Assembly: GCA_018970845.1 (NCBI GenBank)
Contig: JAGWVO010000059.1
Span: 1-13,484 of the forward strand
Direction of reading: 5' to 3'
DNA: 13,484 bases
Source of the DNA: Planctomycetota bacterium
GTDB lineage: Bacteria > Planctomycetota > Planctomycetia > Gemmatales > Gemmataceae
Shown one piece after another: positions 1 through 5,722 of the stretch. The position numbers and the translations under genes are program-made. Position 1 is the first letter of the stretch; every line of letters begins with the position of its first letter. The notes under the pieces are model-generated. The model was not told where the DNA came from. It did not search any database and saw nothing but the letters and a program-made list of their open reading frames with translations.

Positions 1-299
1 CCGCCCTCCTCGATTCCCCCTGGTTGGCGGATGTCCGCTCGCTTGTCCTCGATGACAATCCGCTGGGGGAACGCGGCGTGGCGTTGATCGCGGCGCATAC
101 CGGCTTGGCCGGGGTCCACGAACTCTCGCTGGCGCGCTGTTCCATCGGCGACGAGGGATTGAGGAGCCTGGCCCGCAGCGAGACGCTCGCGGACCTCAGG
201 CGCGTCGACCTCCGCGGGCAGCAGTTCGACGGGGAGTTGCTCGCGGAATCCGCCGACCGGCTGGGGTTGGCGGGGGCGGAGTTCCTCGCCCGGGGTTAG
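1..299 (+). CDS. Leucine-rich-repeat protein, C-terminal end (5' partial)
   Basis: The reading frame is open from base 3 to the TAG at 297-299, so the gene enters from the left edge and only about 98 C-terminal residues are visible. The frame reads L-L-D-S-P-W-L before the first possible start, and a TTG at 24 is unlikely to be the true start. Leucine-rich repeats of ribonuclease-inhibitor spacing are visible: V-R-S-L-V-L-D-D-N-P-L-G followed by G-V-x-x-I-A, then V-H-E-L-S-L-A-R-C-S-I-G-D-E-G-L, then L-R-R-V-D-L-R-G-Q. This is typical of the abundant Gemmataceae LRR proteins, which often carry an N-terminal TIGR02996 domain that is not visible here. Such repeats are protein-binding scaffolds, and no specific partner can be inferred. 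The stop codon overlaps that of the convergent sialidase-like gene. Confidence 0.8.
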   Translation, partial: ALLDSPWLADVRSLVLDDNPLGERGVALIAAHTGLAGVHELSLARCSIGDEGLRSLARSETLADLRRVDLRGQQFDGELLAESADRLGLAGAEFLARG

Positions 300-1417
300 C
301 GCGCGGCCGGCTTCAACCCGAGCCTTGAATCCACATCGTCAAGCTTCAGCCTCACCGAAAGGATGTAGGGCGCTTCGCCCGGGGTCCAATGTCCGTAGGT
401 GGTGAGCACGAAGGTGCCGTCAGGCAAAAGTTCCACTCCCGGATAGGCGCAGTCCCCGCTCTTGTGGTTTTTCTTGAGCCTGATCTTCGCCTGCCCCGGC
501 CTGCCATGAATGATGTCATCGAAGGTTCCCACCCACGCGACCCAATCGCCCGCCGTGAGGCTGTTGGTTCCCTTGGGAGGCACATCGCGGAAGCTGATCA
601 CCAGGCGCCCGTCGGGAGCCTGCCTGGCCGCGTGGCGGTCGCCGAACAGGGCGGGATGGAGCGGCTTGGGGGATTCCCATGTCTGGCCCTCGTCGCGGGT
701 CAGCATGAATTGGGATGGGCTTTGCCTGCGGTTCTCCCGCAGCAGAAGCGCGAGAACCTTGCCGTCGGGAGATCGCGCGGAGCCCGGCTCACAGAGATGG
801 ACGGCTCCCGATGTCTGGATCGACTTGGGTTCCGACCAGGTGCGCCCCGCGTCTTCCGACCGGGTTTGGAAAAGGGTGAAGACGCCTGTCGCCTTTCCAC
901 CCTTGCGGAAAAACCGGCCATCATCGTGAAAGAAGGCCATCAGGTGGCCGGGCTTGCCACGAACGGCTTCCACGCTCCCCATGACCACGATGCCGCCCCA
1001 ATCCCCCAGCGGGGCCAGTTCCGTCCAGGTGGCGCCGTCATCCTCGCTCGAGGCGATGCGGGCGGGATACAACCCGCTGAACAGGATCAGGCGCTTCTTG
1101 CCATCCGCGCCGGTGACACGGTGGATGGTGGGCGTTTCCTGCGAAGTGACCCAGTTGGCTGGCGTGGGCAGGCGGCCCGACCATGTGAGCCCTCCATCAG
1201 CCGACTTCTGGTACAGGATGGGTCCCTTTCCATGCCCCTTGGGATACACGCAAAGGATGGTTTTGCCATCCTCCAGGAGTGCCGTCGTGGGGTGGCCGAG
1301 GTACTGTCCCTTTTCCCGGTCAACCACGACCTGCCGCGAAACCTCGCCATCAAGGTCGAGAAAAGGCGGCAGCCTTACATCCTGGAGAAAGGCGGAAAGA
1401 GCGATAAACGCGATCAT
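296..1417 (-). CDS. Sialidase-family (BNR/Asp-box) exported protein
   Basis: This is a 373-residue protein. Four Asp boxes (S-x-D-x-G-x-T-W) are visible at about residues 72-79 (SADGGLTW), 124-131 (SEDDGATW), 187-194 (SEDAGRTW) and 240-247 (TRDEGQTW, first position T). They are the blade markers of a six-bladed sialidase/neuraminidase beta-propeller. Further family-like segments are Q-E-T-P-T-I-H-R near 93 and C-A-Y-P-G-V near 323, a Tyr position often catalytic in sialidases. The N-terminus (M-I-A-F-I-A-L-S-A-F-L) is a short hydrophobic stretch compatible with export but lacks positive charge. The ATG at 1417 is the only good start, because an in-frame stop lies at 1457-1459 with no ATG, GTG or TTG between. 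It lacks a Shine-Dalgarno and overlaps the upstream ORF's stop (ATGA), so translational coupling is likely. The substrate is unknown; it may act on sialic acids or another glycan, or may be a non-enzymatic propeller. Confidence 0.85.
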   Translation of the reverse strand: MIAFIALSAFLQDVRLPPFLDLDGEVSRQVVVDREKGQYLGHPTTALLEDGKTILCVYPKGHGKGPILYQKSADGGLTWSGRLPTPANWVTSQETPTIHRVTGADGKKRLILFSGLYPARIASSEDDGATWTELAPLGDWGGIVVMGSVEAVRGKPGHLMAFFHDDGRFFRKGGKATGVFTLFQTRSEDAGRTWSEPKSIQTSGAVHLCEPGSARSPDGKVLALLLRENRRQSPSQFMLTRDEGQTWESPKPLHPALFGDRHAARQAPDGRLVISFRDVPPKGTNSLTAGDWVAWVGTFDDIIHGRPGQAKIRLKKNHKSGDCAYPGVELLPDGTFVLTTYGHWTPGEAPYILSVRLKLDDVDSRLGLKPAAR

Positions 1418-1942
1418 GGAGGTAGATTCCCAAGGCCTACACCGTCTGTCCCAGGACTATCGCCGCCGATGGGTTCGGCGCCCCAATCGATATACCAACC
1501 AGTCACCTTGGATTTAAGCAGGAAGGCCAGTCCTTCCCTCGCCCGCGATCTTGTTGGTTCAAGCCTAAAATTGTGCTTGATTTGGACAGCCTCCTCGATC
1601 ATGGCGCGATGACCATTCCAGACAGTGTCAATCACGGCTTCATCAAGACTTTCAACTTACGGGTCAACAACATCGTCGGCGATCTGGTCGTGCCACATCG
1701 TGTCGTTGTTGTCCTTCCATCGATATCTGTGGATGACGGAAACCTTTTCCAGAACCTCATCGATGAGATCCTGGATCTTGCCATCAACTCGAATGCCAAT
1801 CATCTTGCCCATGGGATCTTGTCTCATTGTTGCCCGATCAGCCTCCCTCAATTGGTTCGACATCAAGTTCATCCCATTCGGAAATTTCACCGAAATAAAA
1901 GCGGCTTGGCGCGCCCGCGCCTTTGCCGCGGAGTATGGGCAT
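1414..1942 (-). pseudogene. Broken hypothetical gene (one frameshift, one in-frame stop)
   Basis: Three consecutive protein-like pieces read on the minus strand. The ATG at 1942 opens a 34-codon piece containing F-Y-F-G-E-I-S-E-W-D-E-L-D-V-E-P-I-E, ending at TGA 1838-1840. The adjacent frame then continues with M-G-K-M-I-G-I-R-V-D-G-K-I-Q-D-L-I-D-E-V and W-K-D-N-N-D-T-M-W, ending at TAA 1657-1659. After this TAA the same frame runs on with V-E-S-L-D-E-A-V-I-D-T-V-W-N-G-H-R-A-M to TGA 1414-1416, overlapping the sialidase ATG by ATGA. Together they look like one protein of about 175 residues broken by a frameshift near 1840-1865 and a nonsense codon. Base composition is unlike the neighbours: 27 of 60 bases in 1741-1800 are G/C, against 45 of 60 in 11221-11280. 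I do not recognise the family. Alternatives are sequencing errors, or a short intact gene using the GTG at 1635. Confidence 0.5.
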
Positions 1943-1977
1943 TGCTGAAAAATGTGGCGGGTTTCTTCAAAGAGGGC

Positions 1978-2011
1978 GGCCCCGCGGGCAGGGACGAAAG
2001 CCCGCGGGGCC
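1978..2011 (-). terminator. Perfect 12-bp GC hairpin after the sigma gene
   Basis: The arms GGCCCCGCGGGC (1978-1989) and GCCCGCGGGGCC (2000-2011) are perfect reverse complements with a 10-nt loop. The hairpin starts 16 bases past the sigma factor stop on the minus strand. The sequence after the hairpin in the minus direction (GCCCTCTTTG) has only a short T run, so this is an imperfect intrinsic terminator, or a 3'-end stabilising stem. It would separate the sigma gene from the broken gene and the sialidase. Confidence 0.5.
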
Positions 2012-2026
2012 TCGATTCGCCAAGGA

Positions 2027-2725
2027 TCAGGCGCACATCTCGTACTGCTGGCGGATCGTTTCCCGGGCCTTCTCAAGCTCACCGGCGACCCATCCCTCGC
2101 ACATCTCGAAAAGCCTGGCGAGTTCCTTGCCCGTCTGGCCATCGGATTTCAGGAGCCTTTCCGTGGCGATAATCCTCCTCCGGTCGGGCATGGCTCCGAT
2201 GATTTTCTGCACGCGGGCCAGCACATCATCGGCATCCTGCTCGCATCCGTGCCGGGTGTCCGCCTGGCTTGCCGTGATGCTGCTTGAAAAGCCTTCGTCA
2301 TCCGTCCGGCCCTCGTTTTCAACGCGAAACTCGAGGTGGGGGTATTCCTCCCGCAGGCAGTCCTTGGCTCGCCAGTCCAAGGCCCGTCTCATGTAACTGC
2401 CAAACTTCTCATGGGTTTTCCACTGCATGGGGTTGCGAACGAACTCGGAGACAGCCCGGTTGGCGGCGTCCCGTGCCATGGTGGTCGTGTCCGGCCAGTT
2501 TCCAGCATCCTTGAGCAGGTGCCAGGCAAGCGATGCCGCCGGAGTCAGCGACTCCTCGCTGTTCCGGTCATCATGGATTTCCCGCGACAGCTGGTCGCCA
2601 AGAGCCTTGGCATCGAACGACTGGAGGAGAAACGCCTTCTGGTATCGGCGGGCAAACGATTCCCAAACCTGAATCAGGTCCTGGGCGGTTTGGCGGCTCA
2701 TGATCCGGACATGATTCTTGCGCAT
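2027..2725 (-). CDS. Sigma-70/ECF-like RNA polymerase sigma factor, divergent
   Basis: The encoded protein has 232 residues from the ATG at 2725. A start further upstream at 2809 is possible, but the 2725 ATG has a strong ribosome-binding site (GGAGGA, 2731-2736, 5-nt spacing) and the upstream part overlaps a palindrome. A region-2-like helix pair is visible around residues 82-130, with A-R-D-A-A-N-R-A-V-S-E-F-V and then F-G-S-Y-M-R-R-A-L-D-W-R-A-K-D-C-L-R-E-E, matching the pattern of sigma region 2.1-2.2. A region-4-like helix-turn-helix lies near the C-terminus: M-P-D-R-R-R-I-I-A-T-E-R-L, then G-K-E-L-A-R-L-F, then V-A-G-E-L-E-K-A-R-E-T-I-R. It would direct RNA polymerase to a small regulon. 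No anti-sigma factor lies next to it. Similarity is to the pattern only, so a non-sigma DNA-binding protein remains possible. Confidence 0.6.
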   Translation of the reverse strand: MRKNHVRIMSRQTAQDLIQVWESFARRYQKAFLLQSFDAKALGDQLSREIHDDRNSEESLTPAASLAWHLLKDAGNWPDTTTMARDAANRAVSEFVRNPMQWKTHEKFGSYMRRALDWRAKDCLREEYPHLEFRVENEGRTDDEGFSSSITASQADTRHGCEQDADDVLARVQKIIGAMPDRRRIIATERLLKSDGQTGKELARLFEMCEGWVAGELEKARETIRQQYEMCA

Positions 2726-2748
2726 GAAGGTCCTCCAGAGGGTGTTTT

Positions 2749-2766
2749 CGCGGTTGGCCAACCGCG
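2749..2766. promoter_or_regulatory. 18-bp perfect palindrome in the sigma-factor leader
   Basis: CGCGGTTGGCCAACCGCG is a perfect self-complementary sequence with no central spacer, 23 bp upstream of the chosen start codon and 12 bp from the Shine-Dalgarno. The lack of a loop suits a dimeric-protein operator better than an RNA hairpin, although in RNA it could also form a short stem near the ribosome-binding site. Autoregulation is an inference. Confidence 0.45.
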
Positions 2767-2976
2767 GACTTTTCTTCCTGCAACGGGACGGCCCGAACCT
2801 TGCAAACATTCGGGAAATTTTTTCCAGCGGATGGGATCGATCGGCTCATCGCCGGCGGAAACGGATTGATCCGTCCGCCACAGGCATGGAATTCCCCCGC
2901 CGGATTCCCGGTACATCGATTTCGCCAAGAAAAGGGGCCGATTCAGCCGATTGGCAAAATTTTTCCGGTTTCCCTG

Positions 2977-3666
2977 TCAGCGGGAGGGAACGGAAGTCAG
3001 GGTGACTCGTCGAATGCGCATTCCGGGAATGCTGTCGTCGTCGTAGCTGACTTCCCTTACCGGGGCTTTCGCCGCGGGGTCGCCGCGTTCACCCTTGGCG
3101 CGGGCATCGGCCTCCCCATGGCTGACGAACCCAATGGGAAGTGGCGCGGATTCCTTGCCAGCGTTGGCGGGAGAGGCATCGCGCCTGGGCGCTTCGGGTA
3201 ATCCTACCTTGGTGGCCTGCGGGGAGGAACCGGGTGAAAGCCGGGCGGTTTGCTTGTCGAAATAAAGTCTCCATAACCCCGCCGAATCGGTCCGGTTGGA
3301 GGCGTCAGCACCGGGAAACGGTCCGAAATCCGCGGCGGGTTGCTTGAATTTCACCGCGCAAATGTGTGTGGCCGCCTCGCGCGCCGCCTGCACCACGAGA
3401 GGATTCTGGTCCTCCATGAGCATGAGCAGACTTTCGTCGTGCTTGTGACCCATGCCCAACGCGAACGCCGCGGCGACACGGTGCCTGTGATCGCTCGAAG
3501 TGATCGCCGCGCGCATCATTTCCTCGTCACCGCACGACTTCAGGCTCACGGCCATGCGCGTCGCCTGCTGCCGCATCTCCAGCAATTGCTGGCTTGAATA
3601 GCCGGAACGCGAGGGCGAGCAGTGGGAAACATGCCCGCTGGGCGGCAGACCTGCCGCCGCGAGCAT
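2977..3666 (-). CDS. HEAT-repeat-like protein (main ORF; N-terminal signal cut off by in-frame TGA)
   Basis: The intact ORF is 229 residues from the ATG at 3666 and is preceded by a weak GAGGG. A helical repeat region occupies about residues 45-100: E-M-M-R-A-A-I, then R-H-R-V-A-A-A-F-A-L-G-M-G and D-Q-N-P-L-V-V-Q-A-A-R-E-A-A-T-H-I, the paired helices of HEAT repeats. The C-terminal half is Pro/Ser/Ala-rich and probably disordered. In the same frame, 12 bases upstream of this ATG, a TGA (3679-3681) separates it from a convincing signal peptide starting at 3753 with a good ribosome-binding site. The original gene was therefore probably 2977-3753, encoding an exported protein of about 258 residues. 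As it stands, the product would be cytosolic or untranslated. The role is unknown; HEAT repeats usually mediate protein binding. It lies 61 bp downstream of the dehydrogenase gene on the same strand, so co-transcription is possible. Confidence 0.6.
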   Translation of the reverse strand: MLAAAGLPPSGHVSHCSPSRSGYSSQQLLEMRQQATRMAVSLKSCGDEEMMRAAITSSDHRHRVAAAFALGMGHKHDESLLMLMEDQNPLVVQAAREAATHICAVKFKQPAADFGPFPGADASNRTDSAGLWRLYFDKQTARLSPGSSPQATKVGLPEAPRRDASPANAGKESAPLPIGFVSHGEADARAKGERGDPAAKAPVREVSYDDDSIPGMRIRRVTLTSVPSR

Positions 3667-3678
3667 ATTGGTCTGCCC

Positions 3679-3753
3679 TCACCCCGCCTCGGCTGATGGT
3701 TGGCGGCAAAGGAAACCGGCGACAAGAAGGACTGCGACCAGGGGACGACGCAT
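3679..3753 (-). other. 24-codon signal-peptide ORF, in frame with the HEAT-like gene
   Basis: The ATG at 3753 is preceded by GGAGG with a 7-nt spacing (CCGGAGGGTATCCC). It encodes M-R-R-P-L-V-A-V-L-L-V-A-G-F-L-C-R-Q-P-S-A-E-A-G and then TGA. The basic start, hydrophobic core and A-E-A-like cleavage region form a textbook Sec signal peptide. The frame continues without shift through G-Q-T-N into the ATG at 3666. This is best read as the true 5' end of the HEAT-like gene with a nonsense change at codon 25 (for example CGA or GGA to TGA), or a sequencing error. A leader-peptide role is less likely. Confidence 0.55.
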
Positions 3754-3792
3754 GGGATACCCTCCGGAGAGGATATGCTATGGCCCAAGGAT

Positions 3793-3813
3793 CCCGGATG
3801 TCAACAATCCGGG
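3793..3813 (-). terminator. Weak intercistronic hairpin after the dehydrogenase
   Basis: The arms CCCGGAT (3793-3799) and ATCCGGG (3807-3813) form a 7-bp stem with a 7-nt loop, 1 base past the dehydrogenase stop. No T tract follows on the minus strand. It may reduce read-through into the HEAT-like gene or stabilise the upstream mRNA, but it could be chance. Confidence 0.2.
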
Positions 3814-3814
3814 T

Positions 3815-4873
3815 TCAGACCAGCGCCAGCACCGCCTCGGACATGTCCTTGGTGCCGTCCTTGCCCCCAAGGTCGGGAGTGCGCGGGGCGCGCGCCTTGA
3901 GAACCTTCACAACGGCGTCATGGGTGGCCTGGGCGCTTTTCTCCAATCCGAGATGTCGCAGCATGAGCACCCCGGAAAGGATCGCCGCGAGCGGATTGGC
4001 GATTCCCTTGCCGGCGATGTCGGGCGCCGAACCGTGGACCGGTTCGAACATGCTCGGAAAGGTCCGCTCGGGGTTGATGTTCGCGCTCGAGGCCAGGCCC
4101 ACGGTGCCGGCCACCATCGCCGAAAGGTCGGTCAGGATGTCTCCGAACAGGTTGCTCGCCACAACCACATCGAACGACTCGGGCTTGCGCACGAAGTCCA
4201 TCGCCGCGGCATCCACCAGCAGCGATGACGACTGGACATCGGGAAACTCGGCGCGAACCTTGTTGTAGCACTCGTCCCACAGCACCATTCCGAACGCCTG
4301 GGCGTTCGACTTGGTGATGGAGGTGAGCTTGCGGCGGGGGCGCTTGCGCGCCGCCCCGAACGCCGCCCGCAGGATCCGCTCGCATCCCCTGCGGGTGAAC
4401 ACATTGCTTTGGATCGCGATCTCCGCGTCGGTGCCCTGGTACATGCGGCCGCCAACGGGGGCGTATTCGCCCTCGGTGTTTTCGCGGTACACCAGCATGT
4501 CGATGCTTCCGGGAGCCTTGTTGGCCAACGGGGAGGTCACGCCGTCAAACAGGAATGCTGGACGCAAGTTCACATACTGGTCGAACTTGCGGCGCATGGG
4601 CAACAGGAGTGAGTGGACGGGAATCTGGTCGGGAACATCCGGCAGGCCCACGGCGCCGAACAGGATGGCGTCGTGGCGGGCGAGGAGATCCCAGCCGTCC
4701 GAGGGAACCATCTCGCCGGTTTGCTTGAACTTGGTGGAACTCCACGGGAGTTGGTTCCAGTCAAAGGAGGCGCCGTCGTGCCGGCCCGCCTTGTCCAAGA
4801 CCCTGACTGTCTCGTCGATCACCTCGGGCCCGATGCCGTCCCCACCTATCACCGCGATGCGGAAAGTTGCCAT
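3815..4873 (-). CDS. Tartrate/D-malate dehydrogenase-type decarboxylating dehydrogenase (IPMDH/ICDH family)
   Basis: The protein has 352 residues, full length for the family. The ATG at 4873 is chosen because GGAG lies 9 nt upstream; a TTG at 4882 is the alternative. Family motifs are G-G-D-G-I-G-P-E (10-17), R-R-K-F-D-Q-Y-V-N-L-R-P (94-105), R-E-N-T-E-G-E-Y (130-137), catalytic Lys in I-T-K-S-N (K188), metal ligands D221, D245 and D249 (N-L-F-G-D-I-L-T-D-L), and E-P-V-H-G-S-A-P-D-I-A-G-K (277-289). The R-E-N-T-E-G-E-Y loop and V-G-G-R-M are the pattern of TtuC/DmlA enzymes, which oxidise and decarboxylate D-malate or tartrate with NAD+ and Mn2+. LeuB instead has an R-E-L-T-G-G-type loop and isocitrate dehydrogenases have other loops. 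3-Isopropylmalate activity cannot be excluded. The enzyme is cytoplasmic. The gene diverges from the lipoprotein gene. Confidence 0.88.
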   Translation of the reverse strand: MATFRIAVIGGDGIGPEVIDETVRVLDKAGRHDGASFDWNQLPWSSTKFKQTGEMVPSDGWDLLARHDAILFGAVGLPDVPDQIPVHSLLLPMRRKFDQYVNLRPAFLFDGVTSPLANKAPGSIDMLVYRENTEGEYAPVGGRMYQGTDAEIAIQSNVFTRRGCERILRAAFGAARKRPRRKLTSITKSNAQAFGMVLWDECYNKVRAEFPDVQSSSLLVDAAAMDFVRKPESFDVVVASNLFGDILTDLSAMVAGTVGLASSANINPERTFPSMFEPVHGSAPDIAGKGIANPLAAILSGVLMLRHLGLEKSAQATHDAVVKVLKARAPRTPDLGGKDGTKDMSEAVLALV

Positions 4874-4928
4874 TGTCACCAACTCCGGCCGTCGTTAGAC
4901 GATCTTGTTCAAAGATTGCTTGTTTATC

Positions 4929-4942
4929 GGACCGGGCGGTCC
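4929..4942. promoter_or_regulatory. Operator-like inverted repeat in the divergent intergenic region
   Basis: GGACCG-GG-CGGTCC is a 6-2-6 inverted repeat between the divergent dehydrogenase (start 4873) and lipoprotein (start 4974) genes. On the minus strand it lies directly downstream of TTGACC, a fair -35 match, and upstream of GATAAA, a poor -10 with short spacing. It therefore would sit in the promoter spacer of the dehydrogenase gene. High GC makes chance palindromes common, so this is tentative. Confidence 0.25.
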
Positions 4943-4973
4943 GGTCAAGCATGGTAACGCAAGGGAGATGGCC

Positions 4974-5702
4974 ATGCGTGCGAAAGGATGGGGGCTTGCC
5001 GCCTTGTGCGCCGTCCTCGCCACGGCGGGCTGCAAGAACACCGCCGGAACCGGCACGGCACCTCCACCGCCCAGTTTCCCGTTCTCCTCCTCGGCGCCTG
5101 GCGCCGCGGCCAAGACGCCCGGCATGGGCGCCTCCACCGAGCGGGACCCGCTTTTGGGACCGGCGCCCAACGGTTCGCTCCCGTCGCGGGCACCCTCGCC
5201 GCCTCCCGGTGCCACCTCCTCGGCCAACTGGAACACGCCCCCGGCCCCCTCCGCCACGCCCGCCTCCATGACCAGCGGTTCGGGCGGACTTCGCATTCCC
5301 GGAGCCGACAACGGCAATCCCGCGGGCGGGCCGTCGCTTCCACCCATCAGGCTCCAGCAAAACGGTTCCTCAGGCTTCACACCCGCCAATCCCCAGCCTT
5401 CTCCGGGCTTGGGCGCCGCCCCGGCGGCGGGTGCCGCCGGTGTCGCCGGAGCGGTGACTGCCGCGTCCTTCAACCCCGGCGCGCCCGACTCGTACGCCTC
5501 CCTGCAGGCGGAACTGGTCCGCAAGGGAGTGGTGTTCCAGCGGTTGGAAATGACCAACTCGAACGACTGGCGATTCACCTGCACGGTCGCCGACAAGCAA
5601 AACCCGACGCTGCGCCGGAATTTCGACCACCGCGGACGCACCGACATCGAGGTGATGCGTGCCGTGCTCGACGAAATCGACGCGCCACCACCCGGTTTCT
5701 GA
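4974..5702 (+). CDS. Pro/Ala/Ser-rich lipoprotein of unknown function
   Basis: The encoded protein has 242 residues. The start at 4974 is preferred over the ATG at 4968 because GGGAG (4963-4967) is spaced 6 nt from 4974 but touches 4968. The N-terminus is a lipoprotein signal: M-R-A-K-G, a hydrophobic core, then L-A-T-A-G-C with the lipidated Cys at position 20. Residues of about 25-170 are low-complexity Pro/Ala/Ser/Gly with little predicted structure, likely a periplasmic linker. The C-terminal segment of about 70 residues looks folded: S-Y-A-S-L-Q-A-E-L-V-R-K-G-V, then N-D-W-R-F-T-C-T-V-A-D-K-Q and T-D-I-E-V-M-R-A-V-L-D-E-I-D. I do not recognise the domain. The next gene starts 20 bp downstream and is also a lipoprotein, so the two are probably one operon. 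Confidence 0.8.
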   Translation: MRAKGWGLAALCAVLATAGCKNTAGTGTAPPPPSFPFSSSAPGAAAKTPGMGASTERDPLLGPAPNGSLPSRAPSPPPGATSSANWNTPPAPSATPASMTSGSGGLRIPGADNGNPAGGPSLPPIRLQQNGSSGFTPANPQPSPGLGAAPAAGAAGVAGAVTAASFNPGAPDSYASLQAELVRKGVVFQRLEMTNSNDWRFTCTVADKQNPTLRRNFDHRGRTDIEVMRAVLDEIDAPPPGF

Positions 5703-5722
5703 AACATCGCGGGGTTCCCGGC

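Noticed and set aside
389..1612. 407-codon plus-strand ORF opposite the sialidase
   Set aside because: It is antisense to a gene with four Asp boxes, and the translation is Arg/Gly/Pro-rich without motifs; a GC-rich shadow frame.
1943..2142. Upstream extension of the broken gene's middle frame to an ATG at 2142
   Set aside because: It overlaps the end of the sigma gene in another frame and is Arg/Ser/Pro-rich; the protein-like part begins only after about 1880.
4988..5722. Plus-strand open frame upstream of the cyclophilin start
   Set aside because: It overlaps the lipoprotein gene in another frame and reads as Arg/His-rich nonsense; the cyclophilin protein starts with its own lipoprotein signal at 5723.
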